From assembly GCA_963971575.1 (NCBI GenBank), contig OZ020616.1, positions 21,277,713-21,341,712 of the forward strand: 64,000 bases of DNA. The letters run 5' to 3'. Origin of the DNA: Liopterus haemorrhoidalis. Its lineage: Eukaryota > Arthropoda > Insecta > Coleoptera > Dytiscidae. The number at the start of each line of letters is the position of its first letter. Positions within the stretch are counted from its first letter, which is position 1. The notes beneath the pieces are model-generated. The model saw nothing but the letters and a program-made list of their open reading frames with translations, was not told where the DNA came from and did not search any database. A program made the position numbers and the translations under genes. Shown here piece after piece: positions 1-10,035 of this stretch.

Positions 1-467
1 TGCATCGAGATAACTAATGCCATAGAACACGCTGCAATGCTATGTTGATGTTGAACGGTCTAACATGCATTCAGCTCTCAGTACAGCGCAGAGATGCACA
101 TAATTTCTGTAATGTTATAATTATTAATCAAAAAATAGTAAAAAATGTAAATATTTTTACATTCAAAGTGTCTAAATATTTTAAGAATATATTAGTATAA
201 TTATTTGTGAAGAATTATGCTAAAATATGCTTCTATCCGTATTTTATTTAGCAGAATTATAAAAGGTGTCAAAATGGCTACCATGGTTTGCGACGTACGA
301 AATTCGCACGGCTTGCGGAGGGTTAAGGGATAAATTTTCCAGAATCTTGGGGGGGGTAATTACCCCCATTACCCCCCCCTTGAATACGTGCTTGGTTACA
401 ACAGTTAGTAATGCTGAAATTTATGAAAAAACAATGTAGTATATTATCTATCTATCTTAATGCTAGA
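1..467. other. No gene; AT-rich flank downstream of the BEL element
   Basis: I see no coding sequence. Around 340-400 there are runs of G and C followed by a sequence like a degenerate hAT or MITE terminus. A short TATC microsatellite lies at 442-456. The 3' long terminal repeat expected just downstream of the BEL/Pao reading frame is not recognisable here, because nothing in this stretch repeats the region upstream of the frame (5785-6060). Confidence 0.5.
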
Positions 468-3400
468 TCAATTGTCATTCTTCGGATTTATGGGTAACAC
501 ACACACTTGAGATGTTGCACGTTTTATCACACTGGTAGGGGTCTTTATTGACACTACTCTCACTACACCATCCTGACCTGGGTGGAGCTGCACAACGCGG
601 CCAAGTTTCCAACACAGTGGCGGCAAATGGGGATCCTTGATTAACACTAGGGAATTAAGTTGGATGTTGTCATCAGTGTTCTTCCACTTGTAGCGGAATT
701 GCAGTTCTGAGATGTATTCTTTATACCACCTGTTCCAAAAGTGTTGTCGTATTTGCTCGATCCGGTGATATTTTGAAAGGCGATTTATCGGAATATCGAC
801 TATGTTAGGTTCGACAATTGAAGTAATTGGTCGTCCAATTAAGAAGTGGCCAGGTGAGAGAGGTTGATAATCGTTAGGATCAGAAGACATGGGAGATAAA
901 GGTCGGGAATTTAATATACCTTCTATTTCTGTAATGATGGTCATAAATTCCTCTAACGTAACCGAAGCGTTAGATAAAACTCGCTTTAAATGATGTTTTG
1001 TAGACTTTACACCGGCCTCCCATAATCCACCAAAATTTGGAGAATATGCAGGTATAAAATGCCATTTGATACCTTGCTTACCAATCTGAGTCTGTAATAG
1101 ATCAGTACTGGTTTGTATAAATTTGCCTAATTCGTGCAAATCGGTACTAGCCTTGACAAATGTTTTCCCGTTATCAGAGAAAATATCCGTAGGTAGCCCC
1201 CGTCGAGCTATAAATCTGCGTAAAGTTTGAATAAACGAATCAGTCGTCAAGTCGGTGACGGTTTCTAAATGGATCGCTTTTGTGCTCATGCACACAAATA
1301 CACAAACATAGCATTTAAATAATTTTTGTCCACGACCCTTTTTTTCGCGAACGAAAAAGGGTCCCGCAAAATCTGTACCCGTGTTAATAAATGGATAGCT
1401 TAGCTGTGTGCGAGACGATGGCAAATTTCCCATGAGAGGATTTATTTGTATGGGCTTAGCCTTAACACAAGTGATACAGTTACGTACTATACTTTTCGCT
1501 AAAGAACGACCGCCAATGATCCAAAACCTTTGGCGTGATATGTAAAGCAGATGCTGCGGACCTGCGTGGTAATGACGTAAATGCTCATAAGTCATAATTA
1601 ATTTGGAAAGATTACATTCAGCCTTTAAAAGTATTGGATGTATCCGATCAAATGCTAATTTTGAGCTCTGAATCCTACCCCCAACCCTAAGAATACCCTG
1701 GGAGTCTAAAAGGGGTGCAAGGCAATTTAATTTATGTTTTGAAGGTAATTGTTTATTTGTCCTTAACTGTTGGATTTCTTGCTCAAATGATCCTTGTTGC
1801 GACAATTTTATCATAATCATGAAAGCATGCTCTGTTTCTGTAACCGACAGTGCGTTGAAATTACGGTTGATTTTAAGGTTTTCTTTGCAATTTTTAATAA
1901 ATCTGCAACAATACGCTGTTATACGTTTAGCTTTCACGAGCGATGAATATTTTGTAATTAAAATATCATCCCTTTGATTTACAAATAGACTATTGATATG
2001 CGATTTCTTTTCGGGTATTTCACGTTCTGGCATTGGAATTATGACCGTACTTGGCCAGAAATCTGTAGGCTGTGAGAGCCAGGAAGGGCCTTCCCACCAT
2101 AATACTGATTTTTTGAGTTTATTAGGTTGTACACCTCTTGATATGAGATCTGCGGGATTTTCCTGAGTGTTTACATAATGCCAATTTTCAATTTGTGAAA
2201 GGGTTTGTATTTCCGATATCCTATTTGAGACGAAAACATGAAATAGTTTCGACTGATTTTTTATCCACGCTAAAACTACTTGCGAGTCAGTCCAATAGTA
2301 GCAACTAACATTGATTGTTATGGAAGATTTAATTTTTTGCATTAATTTTGCTAAAACAACTGCGCCACATAATTCTAGGCGAGGAATAGTTTGAACCTTT
2401 AATGGTGCTACTTTACCCTTTGCACAAAATAATTTAACGTAAATTTTATTTTTATTATCTATGCATCTGGCATATACGCATGCTCCGTACGCTTTCTGCG
2501 ACGCATCACAGAAACCGTGTAATTCTACCACTTTCCGATCTTTGCAAAATACAAATCGCGGTATGGAAATTTCATTAATACGGTATAGATTTGATTTAAA
2601 ATTTAACCATTTCGTTTTTAAGAGTTCTGGAATCTCGTCATCCCAGTCTAGTTTTAAAGACCATAATTCTTGTAAAATAATTTTGATTAAGGTTACAGCT
2701 GGAGCTAGCAAACCTAAAGGGTCAAACGTTTTGGCAAGGTTTGACAGAATAGTTCTTTTTGTAATTGTATCTGAAGTAATACTGTTAATGTGATATGTTA
2801 ATTTATCATTATTGAATTTCCATTGTAGACCCAACAATTTGGTTTCAGAAATTTCGCCAATGTTGATAAAATGTGATAACTGATTTGTATCTTTTACGTT
2901 TACTAAAACGTCTGGATTGTTCGAACACCATTTTGTTAAGGGAAAACATCCCGTGTTGAGAATATCAGAGATACGTTCAATAATTGATTTTGCTTCTTCG
3001 ACTGAGTCTGTGCCCGATGAAAGATCGTCCATGTAGAAGTCACGGCCGATTATTCTCGAAGCTTTGGGGTATCTGTCAATATTTTCAATTGACAGCTGTT
3101 TTAGGCATCGCGTTGCTAAGTATGGTGCTGATTTAGTACCGTATGTAACAGTACATAGCTCATAGGTTTCTATTTTTTCGGTCGGTTCAGATCGCCAAAG
3201 TATTCTTTGGAATCTCTGATCGGAACTTGCGACTTCAATCTGCCGAAACATTTTAGAGATATCCGCAGTAAATACGTACGCATGCTGTCTAAATCTTGTA
3301 ATTATTGACATAAGATCGTCTTGAACTACTGGTCCCGCATATTGGAGATCATTTAGTGAGCGACCATTGTCAGTAGCCGCTGAGCCATCAAATACGACTC

Positions 3401-5603
3401 TGCATTTTGTCGTTAAGCTGTCTGATTTTAAAACTGCGTGATGCGGAAGATAGTAAGCAAGAATTTGGTTACTATCTTTAGAGAGTTTAGTCATATGTCC
3501 TAAGCTCTTGTATTCGTTCAAAAACTGAACATATTGTTGTTTGAGATTTTGATTACCTGTTAATTTACGTTCCATTTGATAAAATCGACTTAATGCGTTT
3601 TTATAAGAAGATCCTAATTGATTTGGAGACTCCCTGAAAGGTATAGATACCACAAATCGTCCATTAGGCTTACGCGCGAAAGTATTTTCAAAATGAGTTT
3701 CGCACTGAATCTCATCATGAGTAAGATTTACCGATTTATTACAAATTTCTTCTAGTTCCCAAAATTTGGATAAATCGTTATGTAATGATTGTAATGATAG
3801 ATTACACTGTAAGCTATCACCGTAATAATTGGTGTTGCATATGCCTGTTACAACCCAGCCAAAGGTAGTGTTTTGTAATATTGGCAGATATTTCCCTAAT
3901 TTAATTCTTTCTGGTTTAAGTGTTTGCCAAAATAACTCTGCACCAAGTAACATATCAATATTACCAGGTTCATTAAAGTTAGGATCTGCTAAGCGTATGT
4001 TATTTGGTATTTGTAATCCTTCAATATTCAAATGTACGTTTGGTAGCTGATTGCTAATTTTTGGCAAAAGAAAACAATCAATTTTTTCTTTAAATTTTGT
4101 ATTATTTGACTGAATTTCAACCTTGCATTTTTCTTGTAAATTTGAGGTCATATTGCCTATACCCATAATGGTCATATTTGTTGATTGTTTAGAGAAACCT
4201 AATTTATTGAAACATGAATAAGATAAGAAGTTTGACTGCGAACCATTATCTAATAATGCCCGACATTTGATTTTGTTTCCATTTTTACCAATCAATGTAA
4301 TGCATACTGTTGATAATAATACTTGCGTATTATTTTGGACATGACTAGTCATAACATTTTGAAAAGATTTTGAAGACGGCTGAATTTCTGAAGTTCTAGG
4401 GCTGTCAAAGTGTAACAAGGTATTGTGGTTCTTGTTACATTTTTTACAATGTCCCGATTTACAATTTGAGCTGGTGTGACCGTCACGAAAGCAATTAATG
4501 CATAATTTTAATTCTTTTATTTTTTCATATCTTAGTTGTGGCGATAAGCTTAGCAAGTCTTTACATTGATACAAAGAGTGATTAGATCTACAAAGTTTAC
4601 ATTGTTGTTCATTTGTGGATAAAAAACTATGCCGCTTACTAGGATTTACTTTACCGGTACGTTTCTCCATTTTCTCTAAAACCTGAGCTTTATTAACTAA
4701 GAAAAGTTCTAAATTTTCGAGTGAAGAACCGTTATTAATTTTTATAAATTCTTCCCATTCTTTTAATGAATTTTTATCTAACTTACTTGTCAGGATAAAA
4801 ATAAGCAGAGCATTTCTTTGCATGGTTTCATCTCCTAATTTCGTTAAAAGTTTTAAATGTTTATTTAACTCGTCTATCATATCACGAAAACCAAGATGAT
4901 CATGTGAATTAGTTTGTTTTAATTCAAAGATAGCCTTTATATGCTCATGTATAAGCATGTCATTGTTGTCAAATCGACTACATAAATTATCCCATACTGC
5001 CATGTAATTATCACTTGATAAATTTGGTTTTTGAATTGCCCTCGCCGCGGACCCAACTAAGGAAGCTTTAAGATAATGAAATTTCTGTACGTTATTTATT
5101 TGTGTATTGTTGTGGATGAGAGATAGAAATAATTCTTTAAATTCTATCCAATCGGTATAAGTACCATCAAATTTTATTAAATCAATTTTGGGTAATTTAA
5201 CCTGACTTTCAACATGTGGTGTGAAAGAATGTGATAGGGTTGAATCTAAATTATCCGTATTTGGATTATAAGAAACGTCTGTGATAATCAATTTAAATTT
5301 AGTTGTAACTGTATGATACAATAACTCAAATTTATCCCGTTCGCTGTATTCATCATTTAATGTATCTTCACTACACGTCTCTTCAATTTTATCTTGTAAT
5401 TCTCTGAACGTTTTTAAAATATCGTTTGCGTCATCTAAGCGCGATTGAATTATAGCAATTTGTTCAGTTGTTAATTGTGTGTCCGATTGTAAAAAGGTAG
5501 ACATTTCTTTATAAAATGCTTCTAATGATGATAAGCGATGTTTAACATTACCGCGTTTTCGGTGTAATGTTTTTAAAGTTTTAATATCTCCGGGATTGAC
5601 CAT
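468..5603 (-). CDS. BEL/Pao gag-pol polyprotein, uninterrupted, 1711 aa
   Basis: This single frame encodes a retrotransposon polyprotein that packages RNA, processes itself, reverse-transcribes and integrates. Rough order along the protein: gag region of the DUF1759 type (60-300), zinc knuckles (about 333-400), an aspartic protease with LDNGS (about 451), and reverse transcriptase with FTADISKMF (about 780) and the catalytic YMDD (about 858). RNase H with GFCDAS (about 1032) follows, then an integrase zinc-binding segment (about 1343) and integrase core with GTDF, SDNG and the downstream Glu (about 1409-1530). A DUF5641-type tail ends the protein. The frame stays open upstream to 5783, but the Met at 5603 opens the conserved gag, so I chose it. 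The lack of stops over 5.1 kb suggests recent activity or a recent copy. No env is present. Confidence 0.9.
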   Translation of the reverse strand: MVNPGDIKTLKTLHRKRGNVKHRLSSLEAFYKEMSTFLQSDTQLTTEQIAIIQSRLDDANDILKTFRELQDKIEETCSEDTLNDEYSERDKFELLYHTVTTKFKLIITDVSYNPNTDNLDSTLSHSFTPHVESQVKLPKIDLIKFDGTYTDWIEFKELFLSLIHNNTQINNVQKFHYLKASLVGSAARAIQKPNLSSDNYMAVWDNLCSRFDNNDMLIHEHIKAIFELKQTNSHDHLGFRDMIDELNKHLKLLTKLGDETMQRNALLIFILTSKLDKNSLKEWEEFIKINNGSSLENLELFLVNKAQVLEKMEKRTGKVNPSKRHSFLSTNEQQCKLCRSNHSLYQCKDLLSLSPQLRYEKIKELKLCINCFRDGHTSSNCKSGHCKKCNKNHNTLLHFDSPRTSEIQPSSKSFQNVMTSHVQNNTQVLLSTVCITLIGKNGNKIKCRALLDNGSQSNFLSYSCFNKLGFSKQSTNMTIMGIGNMTSNLQEKCKVEIQSNNTKFKEKIDCFLLPKISNQLPNVHLNIEGLQIPNNIRLADPNFNEPGNIDMLLGAELFWQTLKPERIKLGKYLPILQNTTFGWVVTGICNTNYYGDSLQCNLSLQSLHNDLSKFWELEEICNKSVNLTHDEIQCETHFENTFARKPNGRFVVSIPFRESPNQLGSSYKNALSRFYQMERKLTGNQNLKQQYVQFLNEYKSLGHMTKLSKDSNQILAYYLPHHAVLKSDSLTTKCRVVFDGSAATDNGRSLNDLQYAGPVVQDDLMSIITRFRQHAYVFTADISKMFRQIEVASSDQRFQRILWRSEPTEKIETYELCTVTYGTKSAPYLATRCLKQLSIENIDRYPKASRIIGRDFYMDDLSSGTDSVEEAKSIIERISDILNTGCFPLTKWCSNNPDVLVNVKDTNQLSHFINIGEISETKLLGLQWKFNNDKLTYHINSITSDTITKRTILSNLAKTFDPLGLLAPAVTLIKIILQELWSLKLDWDDEIPELLKTKWLNFKSNLYRINEISIPRFVFCKDRKVVELHGFCDASQKAYGACVYARCIDNKNKIYVKLFCAKGKVAPLKVQTIPRLELCGAVVLAKLMQKIKSSITINVSCYYWTDSQVVLAWIKNQSKLFHVFVSNRISEIQTLSQIENWHYVNTQENPADLISRGVQPNKLKKSVLWWEGPSWLSQPTDFWPSTVIIPMPEREIPEKKSHINSLFVNQRDDILITKYSSLVKAKRITAYCCRFIKNCKENLKINRNFNALSVTETEHAFMIMIKLSQQGSFEQEIQQLRTNKQLPSKHKLNCLAPLLDSQGILRVGGRIQSSKLAFDRIHPILLKAECNLSKLIMTYEHLRHYHAGPQHLLYISRQRFWIIGGRSLAKSIVRNCITCVKAKPIQINPLMGNLPSSRTQLSYPFINTGTDFAGPFFVREKKGRGQKLFKCYVCVFVCMSTKAIHLETVTDLTTDSFIQTLRRFIARRGLPTDIFSDNGKTFVKASTDLHELGKFIQTSTDLLQTQIGKQGIKWHFIPAYSPNFGGLWEAGVKSTKHHLKRVLSNASVTLEEFMTIITEIEGILNSRPLSPMSSDPNDYQPLSPGHFLIGRPITSIVEPNIVDIPINRLSKYHRIEQIRQHFWNRWYKEYISELQFRYKWKNTDDNIQLNSLVLIKDPHLPPLCWKLGRVVQLHPGQDGVVRVVSIKTPTSVIKRATSQVCVLPINPKNDN

Positions 5604-5850
5604 TGTGTAAAGTATGCAAAATGTTTTACTTCTAAAATGCGACAGAAATATAAGGTATGCAATGTAAGGAAAGATAAGAAATGATCTTTGGACTCTCACC
5701 ACTTTGTTTACTACGAGTGTGAGCGTAATCCCCCTTCCTCGTCCTGCTGCTGAAGCACGCCAACCGCCAATAGGATCGTCCAACGATGTAATCCTCGTTC
5801 TTGGTTTGAAGTTGATAAGCGCGCTCTTTTGTGCAGTTGTATATTTTTGA

Positions 5851-6050
5851 ATGCTTAATACGCACTTGTATTAGTTTCGAATGTTTAATACGCACTTGTA
5901 TTAGTTTGAAATGTTCGATACGCACTTGTACCTGTTTTAAATGTTTTAATACTGACTTGTATTAATTTTGAACGTTCAATACGCACTTGTATTAGCTTGA
6001 ATGTTTAATACGCACTTGTATTAATTTTATATGTTGAATCCGTCTCGTAT
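5851..6050. repeat. Tandem repeat, about 30-bp unit, 6-7 copies
   Basis: Units of about 30 bp share the core AATACGCACTTGTATTAG and are separated by variable GTTTGAATGTT-like linkers. They lie directly upstream (minus strand) of the BEL/Pao leader and may be enhancer-like repeats inside its 5' LTR. The units differ from one another, so the array is not freshly expanded. Confidence 0.8.
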
Positions 6051-6094
6051 TGGACCAATTTTATGTTTATATTTTTTCATTGAAATGAATTATT

Positions 6095-7672
6095 TTGATA
6101 TTAGTGGACTGTATTGAGGTTTCAAGAAAAAACAAAAAACACAACATTCTTTTGAGAAAGTTTAATACATTCTGTCGTTCGTCCTTCGACACATTTCCCC
6201 CACTCCTTGCGAGGTACAATCGAGTGCATAATGCACTAACTAGTAAAATAAATTGTACAGTTGCTGATACCGTTTGTTCATCTATTTTTGATCCGTCTGT
6301 ATATATTTCTATTGCGTCGAAGTACTCATTTCGTATTTCGTGGTAAGCTGGCTTATATATATCAGGGCTGGTTTGGTGTTTAGGATATTTTGTTAGGGTT
6401 AGGTCAATCTGTGGAGAGAGTAGCGTTCATGGTAGGGATTTATTATGATACGTTTCTTTTATTTTGTGAATGGTAATGTTATAATGTTGGGTTAATTTGC
6501 AGATATGTTTTTGAAGAGGAGTTTTGTCTAGGAGTTTTTGGTTGTTAGTTGTGTTTTGGTATATATATTTGTAGGCAGGGTTTGTAGATTTTTTTGCAAC
6601 AATTGTTACGTAATTTAGAATTACTTGGTTGTGGTGGTGTAATAAAGGAATAACTCCGGCTTCGCAGAGAAGGCTATTTATCGGGCTAGTTCTCAGGGCT
6701 CCTGTAGAAATTCTTATCACAGTGTTTTGTATAGTTTCCAATCCACGTATATTAGTATTTTTTGCTGTTGCGTAGACTATACTTCCATAATCCAGTTTGG
6801 ATTGTATCTTAGTTGTATATATCCTAAGTAGATTTTCCTTTTGTGATCCCCATTTACCATGTCCTAAGGTTTTCAGTAAGTTCATTCTTTGCATGCATTC
6901 TTTTTTAAGTTTTTTTATGTGTGGTACCCAGGTTAGTTTTTTATCGAATGTCACTCCTAGAAATTTTATATTATCGACAAAGTTTATATATTGGTTATCT
7001 AGTCGTAATCCATAGTTAAATGTTGGGGTGTGTAGTTTTGTTAAGTGGATTGCGTTTGTTTCTGGGACGGAGAAGCTAAATCCTGTATGTTTAGTCCAAT
7101 TTTCTAGATTTTTTATTGTTTTTTGTAGGATTATTTTCAGTTGTTTAAGGTTTTTGTTTTTTGCATATATTACCAGGTCATCTGCGACATAAGCTATTAA
7201 TTTTGTTTATGGCTATTAGAAAGAGAGTTACACTAAGAATTTCGCCCTGTACACCATTTTCTTGGATTTGTTCATTTGAGTAGCATCCATTTGTTCTGAC
7301 TTTAAATTTTCTTTTTCAAGGAAGTTATTCGTGTATTTTAAGATGTTTCCGTCAATTTTGTATTCTTTTATGGTTGTGTCGTATGCTCTCGTTAGATCGA
7401 ACAATGTAGCGATTAGATGTTGTTTATGCTTGAATGCATATTCTATTTCCGTTTTTAGGCAGACTAATTGATCTATTGTTGAACGTTCTCTTTGGAATCC
7501 GCTTTGTGAGTTGTTTAGTAAATTGTTTCTTTCTAGATGCTATATTAGCCTATTATTCAATATTTTCTGTAATATTTTACTTAAACAATTTACTAGTGAA
7601 ATAGGGCGATAGTTATTGTTGTCTATTTTCGATTTGTTTGGTATCAAAAAGTTTTTGATAATCATTTTTATT
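6095..7672 (-). pseudogene. Non-LTR retrotransposon RT/RNase H remnant with RNase H motif
   Basis: Reading the minus strand from 7672 there is a broken reverse transcriptase. First comes YRPISLVNCLSKILQKIL-like fingers, then QSGFQRERSTIDQL. Next is a G-Q-G-x-x-L-S motif and, after a frameshift near 7205, the catalytic box as VADD (about 7170-7190). The thumb (6427-6954) is intact, with LGVTFDKKLTWVPHIKKL. It is followed by the start of an RNase H domain with IYTDGSK at about 6290-6310. RNase H after RT points to the I, LOA or R1-like LINE groups. Frameshifts, a stop near 7540 and an abrupt end of similarity after the DGSK motif show it is dead. There is no endonuclease part, so it is 5'-truncated, as is usual for LINEs. 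Confidence 0.8.
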
Positions 7673-8640
7673 CGTTATTTGAGTATTGAATTTGACTGCA
7701 TTTAATTTTTAAAACTAAATTTGAATAATTTGTGAAAATTTCATCACAATAAAAATAATTTACAAAATCTCAGTGATTTTTTTTGCATTTGTTTCGTAAC
7801 TAAGTCTTCATTAAATTTAATATATTGATAAATAGCTTTTTTCAATTTCAAAAAGGTATTTCCCACTATTAACAATATGTTATTTGTTTTATATGTATTT
7901 CACTGCTAAAAATGATTGATTCTTGTTAAATATATTAAAAACAAAAAAAGCTAAACTAATTCAAACAATAGGTTGAATCATTGCATATAACAGTAGGCTC
8001 CATGAATACCTGAACTGGATTCTACACTGGTAAAATTTATTTATTATATTCTTAATTTCTGGCAAGTTTTTTGAAACAAGAACTTGTTTATTACCTTTTT
8101 GGCTAAAATCGTGTTAAAAGATAGGAACTTTAAAAAACTACTTTTCATTTCTTAATCAACGTTTTAATGGCTTTCTTTTGATACCACACAATAAGTTTTT
8201 AAAAATAATTACTTTTTTCAGTAACACAAAAAAATTGATGTGTAGTGTGAATTTTAACACATTTCATGGTTCGCAGGTATTTAGTAAGTGAATGATGATT
8301 ATTTGGGATACCAAAACAAATTTTATGTTAATATATTTTTTTTGTTAATTTTAATTCGAATGCCAAATACCATTATTTAAGGTTTCTAAATATGTGCAGT
8401 ATTTTTTTTATATGGCAAGGTTCATTAAGATTTTGAAAATTGCCCCTATGGCTTCCAATGGTTATTTTAAGTCATAACTCTGCCCCTCTGATTTCGTGTA
8501 TTCAATTTTAACAATTTCCACTGGTTATTAAATTTACGCTTTTAAAAATTAAATGCAACATTTGCCCAAATATAACTAGAATTTTGAAAAAAATAATTTA
8601 AACAAAATAAATATGCAAAAAAAAAACAGAAAATATAAAA
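7673..8640 (+). repeat. Interspersed repeat family A, 5' portion
   Basis: Non-coding AT-rich sequence that recurs at 32950-33365, 34550-35200, 43260-43740 (inverted), 52060-52195 and 60000-61080. Recognisable blocks are CACTATTAACAATRTGTTAT near 7865, TTTTGGCTAAAATCG near 8098 and TAACACATTTCA near 8254. The order of blocks is conserved between copies, so it is one long element whose coding capacity, if any, is not visible here. Confidence 0.65.
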
Positions 8641-8712
8641 TTGTCTCGAGGCCGGTAGCGAATCCTAGTTTACAAGTTAAAACGCGAGAATGCTAACCAT
8701 TACACTCTGGAA
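8640..8712 (-). repeat. tRNA-derived SINE-like segment (or tRNA pseudogene)
   Basis: On the minus strand the segment carries an A-box-like TAATGGTTAGCATTC and, at suitable spacing, a B-box-like GGATTCGCTACC, as in RNA polymerase III promoters of tRNA-derived SINEs. No clean cloverleaf can be drawn, so it is not called as a tRNA gene. Confidence 0.35.
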
Positions 8713-8789
8713 GCAAGCTGCTCTACTGTGTTACATAAGTTATTAAATATTTTACATGATCAAGCAAAAAAAAAAAATGCGTTATTTTC

Positions 8790-9262
8790 CGAAAACATAA
8801 TCTAATCAAAAATTCCTGTTGTACTATTCCGGTTCACACAAATGTACATTACTTAGAATTTATTCAGATTTTTAGTTTAAACCATCTGGGCTACAGGATG
8901 TGGGACGCACGTGGTTTTTTGCACAATATTGGCAAAGGTAGCCCAAAAATAATTTATTTTGCAAAAATAAAATTTTGATCGTTAATCCAAGTACTCAGAA
9001 TTAAAAAAGTATATATTTTTTTTTCGATGAGCAGATATTTGTTTATATTTTTAGGGGGATATGTTTTTTTGATGTTTTAGTATTTTTCCTATGTGCGGGT
9101 TAAGAGTTGTATAAGCATGTCAAATTTCAACTATCTAGGTTTAGCCGTTTGGCTACAATTTTTACCAGACAGATAGACAGACAGACAGAGAGACGACAAA
9201 ATGCTAGTATAAGGGTTTTTTGGTCATACCTACAAAACCCTAAAATCGACATTTTTCGGTCA
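8790..9262 (+). repeat. Repeat A terminal module, tandem copy 1, with GACA microsatellite
   Basis: The module starts near a TTTCCGAAAACATAATCTAAT block and ends with a CAGACAGAC microsatellite (9160-9195) followed by AAGGGTTTTTTGGTCATACC. The same module follows immediately at 9263-9765 and appears again at 34700-35200, 39700-40160 (inverted), 60200-61060, and partly at 21400-21620 and 55150-55330. Confidence 0.7.
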
Positions 9263-9765
9263 AGTTTTAAACTATCAAAAATTCCTGTTGAACTATTCCC
9301 GTTCTCATCATTGTACACTATTGAGAATTTTTTCTGATTTTTAAATCAACCCCTCTGGAAAATAGGGTTCGAGACAAAAGTTTTTTGACATAATTTTGGC
9401 GAAAATCCCATAAAAAAATGATTTTATCAAAATAAAAATTAGTTTGTTTACGCTTTAAGAAATTTTATGTGCTACTCCACTCAAAATTTAAAAAAATATA
9501 TTTTTTCATTAAATACATATTTGTTTATATTTATACCGTGATTTTTTAAATTCATTATATTTTTCTTATATGTGGGTCAAAGAGTTGTACAAGCAAGCCA
9601 AATTTCAACATTCTATATTCAGTCGGTTGTGTACAATTTCTACCGTACAGACAGACAGGCAGACACATGAGTGACGTTGTAAGGGTTTTTTGGTGGTCAT
9701 ACTTACAAAACCATAAAAAGTGATAGCTTTTTAGACATATTTTTGATTGTATTCGTGCCAAAATC
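9263..9765 (+). repeat. Repeat A terminal module, tandem copy 2
   Basis: This copy begins with the same TATCAAAAATTCCTGTTG block as the preceding copy (about 8808) and ends with ACAGACAGACAGGCAGACAC and AAGGGTTTTTTGGTGGTCAT. The two copies lie head to tail but are clearly diverged. The small reading frames crossing the microsatellite are low-complexity artefacts. Confidence 0.7.
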
Positions 9766-10035
9766 TTTTACGACCCATGGTGACTTACAGTATTGTATTT
9801 ATTAAAAAATTAACTGTAAAAACTCGTAAATATTAAAAACAAAATAAAGTATTAAACGAGAGTTAATGCGCACACTTAAGTCACTGCTCGAAACTGAGCC
9901 ATTCAACAGACGATCAGCTGACTCGGACGAATATTGACTTTTCGGATTAATATCCAATAAAAATTTCAACAAAAAACAGGAAGAATATAAAAAAAGACGA
10001 ATATTGGCGTGGACGAATATCGGAGTTCCACTGTA
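9766..10035. mobile_element. pogo/Tigger-like MITE end
   Basis: The stretch 10000-10030 ends in GGAGTTCCACTGTA. Read from the other strand this is CAGTGGAACTCCGATATTCG flanked by TA, which resembles pogo/Tigger termini. GACGAATAT blocks recur inside it at about 9928 and 9993. I could not find its other end. Confidence 0.35.

Larger units (their letters stand above)
468..6060 (-). mobile_element. BEL/Pao LTR retrotransposon, coding part intact, LTR pair not found
   Basis: The minus-strand polyprotein has the gag-protease-RT-RNase H-integrase order typical of BEL/Pao, a lineage found only in animals. Its 5' leader (5604-5830) continues into a tandem-repeat tract (5851-6050) that may belong to the 5' LTR. 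A plausible LTR end (reverse-strand ...TACA) lies at about 5787. No matching 3' LTR is seen in 1-467, so the element is either truncated at its 3' end or its LTRs have diverged. The right boundary given here is approximate. Confidence 0.75.

Noticed and set aside
5604..5783. Upstream Met as the start of the BEL/Pao polyprotein
   Set aside because: The extra 60 residues translate the probable primer-site leader and have no gag similarity.
5851..6050. Regularly spaced 30-bp repeats, considered as a CRISPR array
   Set aside because: The units adjoin with variable linkers and no unique spacers, in a eukaryotic retrotransposon. It is an ordinary tandem repeat.
8640..8712. Possible functional tRNA gene on the minus strand
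   Set aside because: A- and B-box-like motifs are present, but the acceptor and anticodon stems do not pair well and there is no clean terminator. It is better described as SINE-like.
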